Source: Dyella sp. OK004
GTDB lineage: Bacteria > Pseudomonadota > Gammaproteobacteria > Xanthomonadales > Rhodanobacteraceae
Direction of reading: 5' to 3'
DNA: 64,000 bases
NCBI RefSeq assembly: GCF_900114495.1
Contig: NZ_FOZI01000003.1
Location: 682,001-746,000 of the forward strand
A program made the translations under genes and the position numbers. This document shows, in pieces, positions 28,002 through 38,704 of the stretch (positions are counted from its first letter, which is position 1; each line of letters begins with the position of its first letter). Below the pieces are notes generated by a model, which had not been told where the DNA came from, searched no databases, and saw nothing but the letters and a program-made list of their open reading frames with translations.

Positions 28002-29900
28002 TTACGGCTTATACGTAGCCAGTACGGAAACGTTATCGAAGGCCTGCTCACCCAGCACACGGATGTAGTACGTGGCCGCCTTCGGTTGCGCGACGACTAC
28101 CGCTTCGTTGTTACCTGGCTTGACTGACTTAAAGTCTGCGTTGCCGCCGTCATAGGAAGGGGTGTTGCCCACCCTCACGAACAGCGAGACATCGCCGGAA
28201 CCGCCAACCGTGCGGATATTGAGCGTGGTCGCACCAGCAGGCACTTTGATCGCATACAAGATCGACGCACCGGTGCCGCCGGTCTGTTTGCCAAGAATCA
28301 CGTTGCGCGTCAGCAGCCGCACAATTTCCGCACCGTTACCTCTACCCAGCGCCTTGTTGACCGCTGCATAGGCATCGACGATGCCGGCACCCACCGGTTG
28401 ATCAACAGCAACCGGAAACGGCCGCGCTGAACTGGCAAGAATGGTCCTGACCTGACCTGGTGTCGGCGGCGCCATACCTGCCTGCTGCGTGGCACTGAGG
28501 ATCATGGCTACTACACCAGCCACGTGTGGGGATGCCTGCGAAGTACCTGCCGAGCTACCGTAGGCTGGTACGTTTGGAATCGTCGAACCCGCATTGATCG
28601 CCGACCATACGAACCCTTCCGGATCCGCCTGAGTGCCCGTATTCGGGTCGTCATTGGTATAGACGCCACCACCCGGCGCCGAGATAGCGATACCGGCACC
28701 GTAGTTGGAATAGAACGCGCGCTTGCCGGTGATGCCGTTCGACGCCACCGCGATCACACCAGGGCAACCGGCGGGGGTAAAGCTGGCCACATTACTGTTG
28801 CTATTACCTGCCGCGGCCACCACGGTCGTACCGCGACCGATTGCACTGGAGATGGCAGTGCCAGTCACGCTATCGGCTGCGCAAGCGCCGCTGGCGCCCA
28901 GACTCATATTGATCACCTGTGCGGGATTGGCGTTGTCCGGCACGCCGTCCACATGGCCGCCTGAAGCCCAGACGATGGCGTCGACGATATCGGAGACGTA
29001 ACCGCCACAATGGCCAAGCACGCGCACCGGCAGCACCTTCGCCTTGTGCGCAACGCCGGCCATGCCAACACCGTTGTTGGTCAACTCCGCGACGGTCCCT
29101 GACACATGTGTGCCATGCCAGCTGCTCTTGCTCTCGGTCGAGCCTGCGCCGCACTGGCCCGCCGTGGTCCAGTCGCCCAGATCCCAACCGCCGGGTACGC
29201 GATCATCAGTGGCGCGACCGGAGATGGCGGCATCGGAAATAAAGTCGTAGCCAGCATCCGCCAGCGACAGATCGATATCCGGATGATTGGTGATCCCGGT
29301 ATCGAGCACGGCGACGGTAACGCCGTCACCATCAGCCAGATCCCAGGCTTTGCTGACATTGGCGCCGCCAGTGGCATTATTAAAATGCCACTGGTACTTC
29401 GCGTAGTACGGGTCGTCCGGTGTGAAGACTTGTGGCGCAGTGTCTGACGACGGCGTGATATCGCGCACTGCCTGCATCATTACGTCGGGTTCGACATGTG
29501 CGACGGCCGGATCGGCGGCAATCTGCTGCATCAGCGCATTGGCTTCGCGCTGATCAAGTTTGCGCGACGTGCTCACCAGCTCCGCGCCGGTGCCGAGCTT
29601 GCGCTGATAGGTCGCGGACAAGGGTGCGATGATCGCGCCACTGGCTGAACGCGTGGCGCGATCGAGACCCGAACGGGCAACCGCAGCCTTGACGTTCTGC
29701 AGCACGGCGTTGCGATTACCACGCTCGGCGCTACCGTCGCGATAAGAAATGATGAAACGGCTATAGCTTTCCTGAGTGGGTGTGGTGACAGAAAGCTTGG
29801 GCGCCATCAGCGGGAGTGCATCGGCGGTATGGGCCACCGGCATCGCCATCGTCAGAGCGACAGCCAAAGCGCTGATACAAAAAGTAGGACGTGACTTCAT
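28002..29900 (-). CDS. Secreted subtilisin-like serine protease (S8) with C-terminal pre-peptidase domain
   Basis: 632 residues from ATG 29900 (GAAGGA 7 nt upstream). The order is signal peptide, inhibitor-like propeptide (about 45-150, ending before TPDDPYYAKYQWHF), a peptidase S8 domain with catalytic Asp200 (VAVLDTG), His262 (HGTHVSGT) and Ser454 (GTSQASPHVAG), and a C-terminal PPC-type domain (about 530-630, GDVSLFVRVG, TYYIRVLGEQAFDNVSV) usually removed after secretion. It is probably exported by Sec then the type II system and active outside the cell. It lies directly downstream of the giant adhesin gene, so it may act on surface proteins; that is inference. Confidence 0.95.
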   Translation of the reverse strand: MKSRPTFCISALAVALTMAMPVAHTADALPLMAPKLSVTTPTQESYSRFIISYRDGSAERGNRNAVLQNVKAAVARSGLDRATRSASGAIIAPLSATYQRKLGTGAELVSTSRKLDQREANALMQQIAADPAVAHVEPDVMMQAVRDITPSSDTAPQVFTPDDPYYAKYQWHFNNATGGANVSKAWDLADGDGVTVAVLDTGITNHPDIDLSLADAGYDFISDAAISGRATDDRVPGGWDLGDWTTAGQCGAGSTESKSSWHGTHVSGTVAELTNNGVGMAGVAHKAKVLPVRVLGHCGGYVSDIVDAIVWASGGHVDGVPDNANPAQVINMSLGASGACAADSVTGTAISSAIGRGTTVVAAAGNSNSNVASFTPAGCPGVIAVASNGITGKRAFYSNYGAGIAISAPGGGVYTNDDPNTGTQADPEGFVWSAINAGSTIPNVPAYGSSAGTSQASPHVAGVVAMILSATQQAGMAPPTPGQVRTILASSARPFPVAVDQPVGAGIVDAYAAVNKALGRGNGAEIVRLLTRNVILGKQTGGTGASILYAIKVPAGATTLNIRTVGGSGDVSLFVRVGNTPSYDGGNADFKSVKPGNNEAVVVAQPKAATYYIRVLGEQAFDNVSVLATYKP

Positions 29901-30016
29901 GCATGGATCCTTCAATCAGAGATGGACCGGAACCTTCCGCGCTCCGGACATAGTCGGGCGATCCGCGACCGCCTGATGGTCGCCATGCCAGAACCGGCAT
30001 GGCGATGTGCGAGTAA

Positions 30017-30044
30017 CTCCCCCTCCCGCAAGCGAGAGGGGGAG
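30017..30044 (-). terminator. Hairpin after the adhesin gene
   Basis: CTCCCCCTC (30017-30025) pairs with GAGGGGGAG (30036-30044). The U tract is poor, so this is a weak or factor-assisted terminator. Confidence 0.45.
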
Positions 30045-30051
30045 CGCTACA

Positions 30052-33000
30052 TCACCAGCCGAAGCTGACGCCGATCGTGCCGCTGGACTCACCGCCACCA
30101 GCGACGGAGCCACCGAGCAGCACCGCACCGTTACCCGGAATGCGCGCGGCATAACCCACGGCCAGAGCACCCTGCCCGCGATAGCCGCCGACGGCCGCGC
30201 TGACGCGGTTGTCGGTGCCTGGTGCCGCAGCGATGGCACCGGCCATACCGGCCATCGCCGTACCCATGGCGCCCACGCGATTCAGTCGCGTGTTGAGGCT
30301 GTTGAAGCGGACGTTGGTATCCGACTTAAAGGCGTCGAAATCCGAGTTGCTGACCATATTGGCGGTCTTCTCGTCGGTATACGTCTTGGCATCAGAAAGC
30401 GTCTGCTGCGCCGTGGTGTCGGTGTAGGACTTAGCGGTTACCAGTGCTTCGTCCACTTGGCTGACATTGGCGGCATCGGTCGGTGCTACACCGTTAGCAA
30501 CGTTGCTGACCACGGCCGGTGCGGCGGCGGGAGCCGTTGGATTCCCGGCCGGCTGCACCTCAGGCGAAGTGATGGGCGGCGCGATAGCTACGCTCTCATT
30601 GCCGACTGACGGCAGCGCAGGCGGAAGCCCATTTTCCAACTGCCCCATACGATGGTCCAGCGAGCCCAGCTTGCCGTCTACCGCACTCAGTGCATCACCT
30701 ACGTTGTAGTAGGAATTGCCCTGGATGACGTAGTTCGGTGCAACCAGCCCGGCGCCCGTCATGTAGGAACCGCCACCGAGCATCTGGGCCACCTGATCAC
30801 CGAAGTCGAACAGCTGGCCGCCATTGACGGCGTTGGTGCTGTTTGCGCTCAGCTTGGTGCTGGCCACGTTGGAGATCACCGTGCCGTTCTGGCCTTCCAG
30901 CGTGATCGACGACTTGCTGGCATCGTCGTACTTCACCGTACCCGCCAGATCGCCATCAATGTCGCCAATGGCCTGGTTCATCTGCTTCACGTTCACAGCG
31001 TCGGTGTCGGCGGTTCCCGCAGCCACGTTGGTGATCTGACGCTCGTGACCGATGCTACCTACCGACAACGAATTGACGCGGCTGGCCACGGAGTTCGCAC
31101 CCAGTGCAACCGAGTTATCCGCCAAAGCCTGCGACTTCGAGCCGAGAGCTGTCGACGAATTACCCTCGGCCTTGGACCAAATGCCGAGCGCGACGGCATA
31201 GTCGTTGATCGCCTGCGACTGGAAGCCGATAGCGGTGGCGCTGAAAGCCCCCGGCGCATTGGCGGCACTGGTCTTGGTCTTGGCAACGGCGCCAGAGCCG
31301 ATAGCTGTCGAGCCGTAGCTGTAAGCCTCCGCACCCGAACCCACAGCGGTCGCGTTGGAACTGGAAGCCAACGCGTTGTGCCCGAACGCTATCGAGTCGT
31401 GCCCATCCGCTCCGATAGTCTTGGCAGACGCACCAACGGCAATCGAGTACGCACCATTAGCTACCGCATCGTCACTGCCATCGTTCTTGCCGTTGGCCTT
31501 GAAATAACGGTTAGTAGCGGCACCGGCGTTTGCCACTGCATCCAGCTGCGACTTGTTCACCGCGTCGGTGGCTTCCGTGCCGGCGGCAAGGTTGGTGATC
31601 TGGCGCTCATCGCCAACCGAACCCACCGACACCGCATTCACGCGATCGGCGACTGAACCGGCACCCAGGGCAATGCTGTTCTCGGCAGTGGCCCGGCTCT
31701 GGGTACCGAGCGCAAGGCTGAGATCGCCACTTGCATCGGCCCGCGAGCCTGCTGCCACGGCGCCATTACCAGCCTGACTGCTAGCCCCCAATGCGACGCC
31801 CTCGACACCTGCATTCGAGCGCCAGCCCATGCCGACACCCAATTTACCCGCTTTCGCCTCCACGCCGATCGCCATGGCGCCAAGTCCATTCACCTCAGAG
31901 AACGCACCCAGCGCCAATGCTTCACTTCCATTTGCAAGAGCGCCGATACCGAGTGCAACCGACCCGTCGCCAATGGTCTTGGCCTGCTCTCCTATGGCCG
32001 CCGAGCCAAGGCCGCTAGCACTGGCTGCTTTACCGACAGCCATACTGCCGAAACCATTTGCCTGAGCGTCGCTGCCAACAGCCACACTGCCGACGCCATT
32101 TGCCTGACTATCGCGACCAACGGCGATGCCGTCCATCGCTCCGGCAAACGAATTCGCGCCCAGCGCGATCGAATGATCACCTATGGCTGTGCTGCCGAAG
32201 CCCTCCGCCGTGCTGAATTCTCCAATGGCATTGGCACCGCTACCGAATGCCGATGAGCCCGTACCGGCGGCATAACTGCCCGAACCTGCCGCCGTTCCGT
32301 ACTCGCCATCAGCAATGGCGTCATCACTGCCATCGCCATTGCCATTGGCCCTGAAGTAGTGATTGCTGGCGCTGGAGCCTGCCGTTGCTTCCTTTAGCTG
32401 GCTCAGGTTCACCGCATCCTTGTCTTGCGTACCGTCGGCGACGTTGGTGATCTGGCGTTCGTGACCTACGCTGCCCACCGAGACGGAATTGTCACGGTTA
32501 GCTACGGAGAGAGCGCCCAGCGCCACTGAATTGGCACCCGTCACCGAAGTCAACTCGCCGATGGCAACGCTGTTATCCGTCAAACCATGGGTACCGGCAC
32601 CAGCACCAACAGCCACCGAACGATTGCCAGCGGAAGTCGCCCCAATACCCAGAGCCACGCTTTCATCACCGGTAGCCTTCGAGACACTTCCCAGTGCAAT
32701 GGCGCCACGTCCCGTCGAAAGGGGACCGCCAAGATGGAAGGTGTTCGCCGTCTCGTCAAAGAAGGCGCCGTAGCCACCCATGGCAATAGCGAAATCACTG
32801 CTGGCGATGGCGTTGACACCCATCGCGATGGCCCCCTGCGCACCATTGATAACCGCTGAGGTCGGGCCGAAGGCCATCGAACTGCGCGAGCCATCGCTGA
32901 CATAAGCTCCGTAGCCAAAAGCCATGCCGAAGTTGGCGCCTGTGCCGACCGTACCGCCATTCATCGCCAGCGAATAATCACCGTTTGCCGAGGAGTGGAT

Positions 33001-36000
33001 GCCAATGGCGGAGGAGCCTTCCGCACCTGCCTGCGTCCCCACACCGAGCGCCAGACTATTTTTACCGAGTGCAGTGCTGCCATATCCGGCCGCCGTGCTG
33101 AACTCGCCAAGCGCATTGGCACCACTGCCGAACGCCGATGCACCGGTATTCGCGGCATAACTGCCCGAACCAGCGGCGGTAGTGAAATCACCATCGGCAA
33201 TGGCGTCATCGCTGCCATCACCGTTGCCGCTGGCCCTGAAGTAGTGATTGCTGGCGCTGGAACCTGCCGTGGCGTCCTTCAATTGGCTCAGATTAACTGC
33301 GTCAGTGTCTTCCGTGCCCTTGGCGACGTTGGTGATCTGGCGTTCGTGCCCAGCACTACCCACAGAGACCGAGTTGGCACGATCAGCATAGGAATTGGCT
33401 CCAAGCGCGACAGCACTGGTCGCCCCATATTCCACCGTGCTGCCTTCACCCATGGCGGTACCGCCGACATCAAAACTGGAAGCACGATTACCAAGCACGG
33501 CACTCCCCTCAGCCCAGTCAGCAACCCTGCTGAAAGCACCTATGGCAATGCTGCGATGGGCGAGCGCCTTGGCGCTGTAGCCAACGGCAACAAATTCGTC
33601 CGTCCTGAGTGCGGGATCACTACCCGCGCCCGCGCCAAGCGCGGTTGATCGGTCTCCCGCCACAATTGCGCCGAAGCCGACCGCCAGAGTACTCGTACCA
33701 TCGGCGAGGGATGCGGCACCGAACGCTGTCGCTTTGAAACCTAGCGCCTTGGCATGCCATCCGATGGCTATGTTGCCCAGATTGTCCGATGTTTCGGCAC
33801 CGTCACCAACAGCGATGGCTCCGGCGTAATTTGCCTTACTGTTTCCACCAATAGCGATAGCCCCTCCCCCACTTGCTTGGCTGGAACTACCTACGGCAAT
33901 GGCGTTGTAGCCGGAAGCGTCGGTCGAGTCACCCAACGCTATGGATAACTCTCCCGTTGCCCTGGCACCCTGGCCCATTGCGGTGGCATGCGAGCCGCCA
34001 GCATAACTTGAGCTGCCTACGGCAATGGCGTAATCGCCTTCGGCAATAGCGTCGTCGAAGAGGCCGGGGCCTTTATTGCCGTTGGCCTTGAAGTACTTGC
34101 TGGACGCTGCTGCGTTCTGCGCCACTCTGTCCAACTGCGATTTGTTCACCGCGTCGTAAGCATCCGTGCCATCAGCGACATTGGTGATCTGACGCTCGTG
34201 CCCGACCCGACCCACGGACACACTGTTATCGCGATCAGCGAATGACATGCTGCCGATTGCTGCTGAATCGGCACCCCACGCTTCTGCACCGGATCCCATA
34301 GCAACACTGTTATCACCATGAGTGATGCTCTTGCTGCCGATGGCAATCGAGTTGTTAGAGTGCGCGGTAGAATCCTCGCCAAGAGCAATGGACGCCTCGC
34401 CGAGCGCCCAGGCGTAACGGCCACTGGCAACACTATTCTTACCCAAGGCAATGCTGTAGCTGCCAGTCGCGACGCTCCCATAACCGCGAGCGATCGCACC
34501 GAAGCCGGCAGCCAGACTGCCATCGCCTACCGCGGTGGCTTCACCGCCGACAGCAGTGGAGCCAATGCCCGAGGCGGTGCTCAGCGCACCCAGCGCCGTG
34601 GCCGCCTGATCGGCATCGGCAAGGGCATGAGCGCCAAGCGCGGTATTGCCAAGCCCCCACGACTGACTGCCTTGACCCACGGCAACCGACGCATCGCCAT
34701 AGGCAAAGCTGCTGTCGCCCATGGCGGTGCCGCCGATACCGAAAGCGAGCGACTCATTGCCGATCGCCGTGGTGTTATTCGCCAATGCCCTGCTTTTGTA
34801 GCCAACAGCCAGTGCATGGTTGCCTGTGATGGTGCTGGCTACGCCCATGGCGGTGCTCCAGTCACCGTCCACCTGGGCGCCGGAGCCCAGTACGGTGGAG
34901 TACTTGCCGTCAGCCAGCGTGTGCCGGGTAACGACGTCTCCATTCCCGAGCACTTCGTTATAGATACCACCAAGGCTAGTGGAATCGTCGCCGGTAACTT
35001 CAGAGAACGAGCCGATCGCGATGCCGTTCTTGACGTCATTGGCGATGGTGGAAAAGGTGCCCATCGCGATGGAGTTGCTGGCGTTGTTGCCAACAGTGGT
35101 GCCTACACCGATGCCGACGCCACCCACGGCATTCGTACCAATGGTGTTGCCAGCACCGATACTCACGGCGCCGTCGCTATTGATCGTGTTACTGCTGCCG
35201 AGCGCTACGGAGCGAATGCCGTTGACGTCGTTGCTATCACCGATCGCGACGCTCGATTCGCCTTTTGCGGTGGTGGTGTTGCCGATGGCAATCGAATTCT
35301 TGGAGGCGGCCGTGGATTCTTCGCCCATGGCAATGGAGGCTTTACCCACGGCCCAGGCGTCGTGGCCAACGGCAATGCTGAAATCACCGACCGCGGTGCT
35401 GTAAGCGCCATTCGCCACGCTAGCCTCGCCATGCGCACGTGAAGAGAAGCCCGCCGCCAGGCTGCCCTGGCCATCAGCTTCAGCGCTACCGCCAACGGCG
35501 GTAGAACCGGTACCTGAGGCTGTACTGAGCGCGCCCAGCGCCGTGGCTGCCTGATCGGCGCTAGCCTCGGCATGGGCGCCAAGCGCTGTATTGCCAAGAC
35601 CCGACGAGTAGGCACTCTGACCTACGGCAACCGAGGCATCGCCTTCGGCATTGGCGCTCTCTCCGAACGCAGAGCTGCCGACACCGGTAGCTCTCGCAGC
35701 GTTACCCACTGCCGTAGCGGCACCTGCCGCCACGCTGTTGGCGCCCGCAGCAACCGCATTGTCGCCGGTGACCTTGGCGTCATCGCTGCCGTCTTCCTTG
35801 CCGCTGGCCTTGAAGTAATGCTGCGCGCCGCTGATGCCCTCGCTCATCTCGTCGAGCTGCGACTTATTCACCGCGTCGTGGGCTTCTGTGCCATCGGCGA
35901 CGTTGATGATCTGGCGCTCGTTACTGGCACTGCCGACGGAGATGGCATTGCTGCGATCCGCAATCGAGTTCGCACCGAGCGCAATGGCGTTGTCGGCTCG

Positions 36001-38349
36001 AGTCACCGCGTGGTTACCGAGGGCGATCGAGTCCTCCCCAGCGGCAATCGTCTCCTTGCCAACAGCAATCGAGCCATCTCCCTTCGCTGTGGACGAATCT
36101 CCAACGGCGATCGAGGCCATGCCAATAGTCAGAGCGGCATGTCCGTTCGCAAGGCTGAAATCACCCTGAGCAACCGCTCCGGCACCTACTGCCGTACTTT
36201 CCGCGCCAGAGGCTTGCGCCAAAGTACCGACCGCAGTGGCATTCACTGCTGAAGCGATACTCCCGGTGCCGAGCGCGGTGGCCGCCAATGCCGATGCCTG
36301 GCTGTTGGCTCCGGCGGCCAGCGTCAGATCGGTATTGGCTTGTGCATCGTCGGTACCATCATTCTTGCCGCTGGCTTTGAAGTAATGCTTTGCGTCGCTG
36401 ACGCCCGCGCTCACCCTGTCCAACTGCGACTTGTTCACCGCATCCGTGGCGGCAACACCTGCCGCAACGTTGATGATTTGACGCTCGTTCCGGACGCCAC
36501 CCACGGAAACGGCGTTGTCGCGAACGACCACCGATCCCGCACCGAGCGCCACGCTATTGTTGCCAGCGGCACGCGCGCCGTCACCAATGGCGACCGAGTT
36601 CCTGGCCATCGCAAAGCTGTCATGGCCAAGTGCAACCGATAACTCGCCCGAGGCTTTGCTGTTTGAACCGGCGGCGACAGCATTGATGCCGGTTGCCTCC
36701 GCATCATCCGTGCCATCTTCTTTGCCATTGGCCTTGAAGTAATGCTTTGCGTCGCTGACGCCCGCACTCACCCTGTCCAGCTGTGATTTGTTCACCGCAT
36801 CGGTAGCGGCAACGCCCGCGGCGACGTTGATGATCTGGCGCTCATGCCGGTCGGCACCGACGGAAACCGCATTGTCGCGGACGACAACCGATCCTGCTCC
36901 CAGTGCGACACTGTTCTCGCCAGCGGCACGCGCACCGTCACCCATGGCGACCGCGTTCTTGGCCAGCGCAAAGCTGTCATGGCCAAGTGCCATGGCACTC
37001 TCCGCCGATGAGCGGGCTCCAGCGCCCACGGCGGTCGATGCCTGAGCCAACGCGGAGCTGTTGCTTCCGACTGCCACAGCGTTTTCCGCAGCCGAGCGGG
37101 AACCCGCGCCCAATGCCGTGGCACCCGCACCCGCAGCTGAGCTCAATGCGCCGAGCGCCGTACTGAAGTCGCCCCGCGCATAAGCCCGTGCACCGATCGC
37201 CGTGGCGCCGGTTTCCAATGCCGTAGCGGCGGCGCCAAAAGCACTCGTTGCATAGCCATACGCCGATGTCGCCATGGGGATGTCGCCATCAATCACCATG
37301 ATGCCGCCAACGGCAACGCTCGCATCGCCGATCGCCCTTGTGCTTTCACCGACGCCAACCGCGGACCTGCCGTTGACGTAGGAGTTATAACCCTGGGCGA
37401 TCGACCCGCGTCCGCCGGAAACCGTGCCATGACCCAAGGCCACGCCGTTGTCGTCCCGAGCCTCGCTGTTGGCACCCAGGGCAACCGAATTATTCCCCGA
37501 GGCGGTGCTACTGCGCCCCGCTGCGACAGCACCGTCGCCGGATGCGTTTGCATCGTCACTACCGTCGCTGGCGCCATTGGCCTTGAAGTAGTGCTGCGCG
37601 TCGCTGACGCTTTCGCTCACTTTGTCGAGCTGTCGCTTGTTTACGGCGTCATAGTCTTCCGTGGCATCGCCGACGTTAGCGACCTGGCGCTTGATGCCAC
37701 CCGAGCCCACCGACACGCTGTTGACGCGGTCGGCGATGGATCCGGCGCCCAGCGCCACACTGTTATCCGCTTGTGCCTGACTGCGCGCACCGAGGGCAGT
37801 GCCATTAACGGCGCCATCGAGCACACGGGAGTCATAACCCACTGCCGTGGCTGCGTTTGAGCGCGCCTGGGCGTTGGATCCTACTGCCGTCGCCGTTGCC
37901 TGCAATGCTTTTGCATTCGCACCGACCGCCGTGCTGTTGGTTTCGGTAGCTTCGGCGTTGTTGCCGAAGGCTGAGGCACTGATCTTTTTGGCCTTGGCGT
38001 TGGCGCCGTAGGCCGTGGTGCCATCGGCCGTAGCTTCGGCATTGCTGCCGATCGCCGTGGCGTTGCGGCCAGAAACAGCGCCACCGCCATCGGCATAGCT
38101 GCCATCGGGGTTTGGCGCACCCTTCACCACAGCATCGGTAACGGCCTTGGTCTTGGCCTCGGACATATCGCCATGTTCGACAGCCCATGCAGCGTTGCCT
38201 GCGACCAGACCGACCACCATGGTCAATGCACCTGCAGCAGCGCGCAACCGACGCGATGCACCACCCTTGCCGTTCGCTCGCGCATGCTCCGAGGCGACGA
38301 CAAGCATACCCAACGACCGGTTCCATACCTTGCTGTAGATCTTGTTCAT
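30052..38349 (-). CDS. Giant YadA-type trimeric autotransporter adhesin (2765 aa)
   Basis: Type Vc surface adhesin. The N-terminus has the extended signal peptide (ESPR) pattern MNKIYSKVWNRSLG and a signal core ending AGNAAWA. Most of the protein is YadA-head repeats of about 14 residues (AIGxxSxAxGxxSxALG). Nine neck modules of the QITNVAxGTxxxDAVNKSQL type divide them, eight followed by a HYFKANGxxDGSDDA insert. A final stalk neck (SNVANGVAPTDAANVSQV) and coiled coil lead to the C-terminal membrane anchor (FNSLNTRLNRVGAMGTAMAG to GTIGVSFGW). GGAG 8 nt before ATG 38349 supports the start. It should form a long trimeric fibre for attachment or biofilm. No frameshift is seen over 8.3 kb. Confidence 0.96.
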   Translation of the reverse strand: MNKIYSKVWNRSLGMLVVASEHARANGKGGASRRLRAAAGALTMVVGLVAGNAAWAVEHGDMSEAKTKAVTDAVVKGAPNPDGSYADGGGAVSGRNATAIGSNAEATADGTTAYGANAKAKKISASAFGNNAEATETNSTAVGANAKALQATATAVGSNAQARSNAATAVGYDSRVLDGAVNGTALGARSQAQADNSVALGAGSIADRVNSVSVGSGGIKRQVANVGDATEDYDAVNKRQLDKVSESVSDAQHYFKANGASDGSDDANASGDGAVAAGRSSTASGNNSVALGANSEARDDNGVALGHGTVSGGRGSIAQGYNSYVNGRSAVGVGESTRAIGDASVAVGGIMVIDGDIPMATSAYGYATSAFGAAATALETGATAIGARAYARGDFSTALGALSSAAGAGATALGAGSRSAAENAVAVGSNSSALAQASTAVGAGARSSAESAMALGHDSFALAKNAVAMGDGARAAGENSVALGAGSVVVRDNAVSVGADRHERQIINVAAGVAATDAVNKSQLDRVSAGVSDAKHYFKANGKEDGTDDAEATGINAVAAGSNSKASGELSVALGHDSFAMARNSVAIGDGARAAGNNSVALGAGSVVVRDNAVSVGGVRNERQIINVAAGVAATDAVNKSQLDRVSAGVSDAKHYFKASGKNDGTDDAQANTDLTLAAGANSQASALAATALGTGSIASAVNATAVGTLAQASGAESTAVGAGAVAQGDFSLANGHAALTIGMASIAVGDSSTAKGDGSIAVGKETIAAGEDSIALGNHAVTRADNAIALGANSIADRSNAISVGSASNERQIINVADGTEAHDAVNKSQLDEMSEGISGAQHYFKASGKEDGSDDAKVTGDNAVAAGANSVAAGAATAVGNAARATGVGSSAFGESANAEGDASVAVGQSAYSSGLGNTALGAHAEASADQAATALGALSTASGTGSTAVGGSAEADGQGSLAAGFSSRAHGEASVANGAYSTAVGDFSIAVGHDAWAVGKASIAMGEESTAASKNSIAIGNTTTAKGESSVAIGDSNDVNGIRSVALGSSNTINSDGAVSIGAGNTIGTNAVGGVGIGVGTTVGNNASNSIAMGTFSTIANDVKNGIAIGSFSEVTGDDSTSLGGIYNEVLGNGDVVTRHTLADGKYSTVLGSGAQVDGDWSTAMGVASTITGNHALAVGYKSRALANNTTAIGNESLAFGIGGTAMGDSSFAYGDASVAVGQGSQSWGLGNTALGAHALADADQAATALGALSTASGIGSTAVGGEATAVGDGSLAAGFGAIARGYGSVATGSYSIALGKNSVASGRYAWALGEASIALGEDSTAHSNNSIAIGSKSITHGDNSVAMGSGAEAWGADSAAIGSMSFADRDNSVSVGRVGHERQITNVADGTDAYDAVNKSQLDRVAQNAAASSKYFKANGNKGPGLFDDAIAEGDYAIAVGSSSYAGGSHATAMGQGARATGELSIALGDSTDASGYNAIAVGSSSQASGGGAIAIGGNSKANYAGAIAVGDGAETSDNLGNIAIGWHAKALGFKATAFGAASLADGTSTLAVGFGAIVAGDRSTALGAGAGSDPALRTDEFVAVGYSAKALAHRSIAIGAFSRVADWAEGSAVLGNRASSFDVGGTAMGEGSTVEYGATSAVALGANSYADRANSVSVGSAGHERQITNVAKGTEDTDAVNLSQLKDATAGSSASNHYFRASGNGDGSDDAIADGDFTTAAGSGSYAANTGASAFGSGANALGEFSTAAGYGSTALGKNSLALGVGTQAGAEGSSAIGIHSSANGDYSLAMNGGTVGTGANFGMAFGYGAYVSDGSRSSMAFGPTSAVINGAQGAIAMGVNAIASSDFAIAMGGYGAFFDETANTFHLGGPLSTGRGAIALGSVSKATGDESVALGIGATSAGNRSVAVGAGAGTHGLTDNSVAIGELTSVTGANSVALGALSVANRDNSVSVGSVGHERQITNVADGTQDKDAVNLSQLKEATAGSSASNHYFRANGNGDGSDDAIADGEYGTAAGSGSYAAGTGSSAFGSGANAIGEFSTAEGFGSTAIGDHSIALGANSFAGAMDGIAVGRDSQANGVGSVAVGSDAQANGFGSMAVGKAASASGLGSAAIGEQAKTIGDGSVALGIGALANGSEALALGAFSEVNGLGAMAIGVEAKAGKLGVGMGWRSNAGVEGVALGASSQAGNGAVAAGSRADASGDLSLALGTQSRATAENSIALGAGSVADRVNAVSVGSVGDERQITNLAAGTEATDAVNKSQLDAVANAGAATNRYFKANGKNDGSDDAVANGAYSIAVGASAKTIGADGHDSIAFGHNALASSSNATAVGSGAEAYSYGSTAIGSGAVAKTKTSAANAPGAFSATAIGFQSQAINDYAVALGIWSKAEGNSSTALGSKSQALADNSVALGANSVASRVNSLSVGSIGHERQITNVAAGTADTDAVNVKQMNQAIGDIDGDLAGTVKYDDASKSSITLEGQNGTVISNVASTKLSANSTNAVNGGQLFDFGDQVAQMLGGGSYMTGAGLVAPNYVIQGNSYYNVGDALSAVDGKLGSLDHRMGQLENGLPPALPSVGNESVAIAPPITSPEVQPAGNPTAPAAAPAVVSNVANGVAPTDAANVSQVDEALVTAKSYTDTTAQQTLSDAKTYTDEKTANMVSNSDFDAFKSDTNVRFNSLNTRLNRVGAMGTAMAGMAGAIAAAPGTDNRVSAAVGGYRGQGALAVGYAARIPGNGAVLLGGSVAGGGESSGTIGVSFGW
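30980..37700 (-). repeat. Repeated neck and head modules inside the adhesin gene
   Basis: Neck-coding segments recur near 37660, 36815, 36450, 35880, 34170, 33310, 32430, 31570 and 31010. Several are nearly identical at DNA level (36450 against 36815; 32430 against 33310). Four consecutive gaps are close to 0.86 kb, which suggests growth by duplication of a unit of head plus neck. Recombination between copies could change fibre length. Confidence 0.8.
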
Positions 38350-38704
38350 TCACGTGCTCCATGACTGCATTAGCCAGGCGTGGAGCCGATCCGAATGATG
38401 GGCATCCATGCCATACCGATCTGCGTGAATCATGTCGTGTGTCATGACTCATGCAAATGAGGAGGCATCCCTCTTTGATTGAGCGCCTCTCGCAGCTCGA
38501 GCATTCGATACCACTGGATCTAAGTCACGCACGCTTTCCACCGTGAGCTAACGAAGATCACAGGCATCTCGTGATGTTTCACTTGATTTAGTGAGAAACA
38601 GGTGAGACAACTTGTTTTCATTTGGAAGTCCAAACGAAAATTCGTCGAAGTGTCGACGAGCTTTCCGATCATTCCTATGGATGTTTTGTGCAGAGGATTT
38701 TGCG
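38350..38704. other. 355-bp divergent intergenic region with clustered palindromes
   Basis: This is the space between the adhesin start and the histidine kinase start. It has no supported gene. Three adjacent inverted repeats lie at 38621-38634 (TTTGGA-AG-TCCAAA), 38634-38645 (ACGAA-AA-TTCGT) and 38642-38659 (TCGTCGA-N4-TCGACGA), 46 bp or more before the kinase start. They may be operators or 5'-UTR structure. Confidence 0.45.

Noticed and set aside
30652-36252. Several plus-strand frames of 200-370 codons within the adhesin gene
   Set aside because: All oppose the single 2765-codon adhesin frame, and their repeats simply mirror the adhesin repeats.
30980-37700. Regular repeats that could be mistaken for a CRISPR array or tandem non-coding repeats
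   Set aside because: Repeats keep the reading frame and encode YadA head and neck modules; there are no uniform short spacers and no cas genes.
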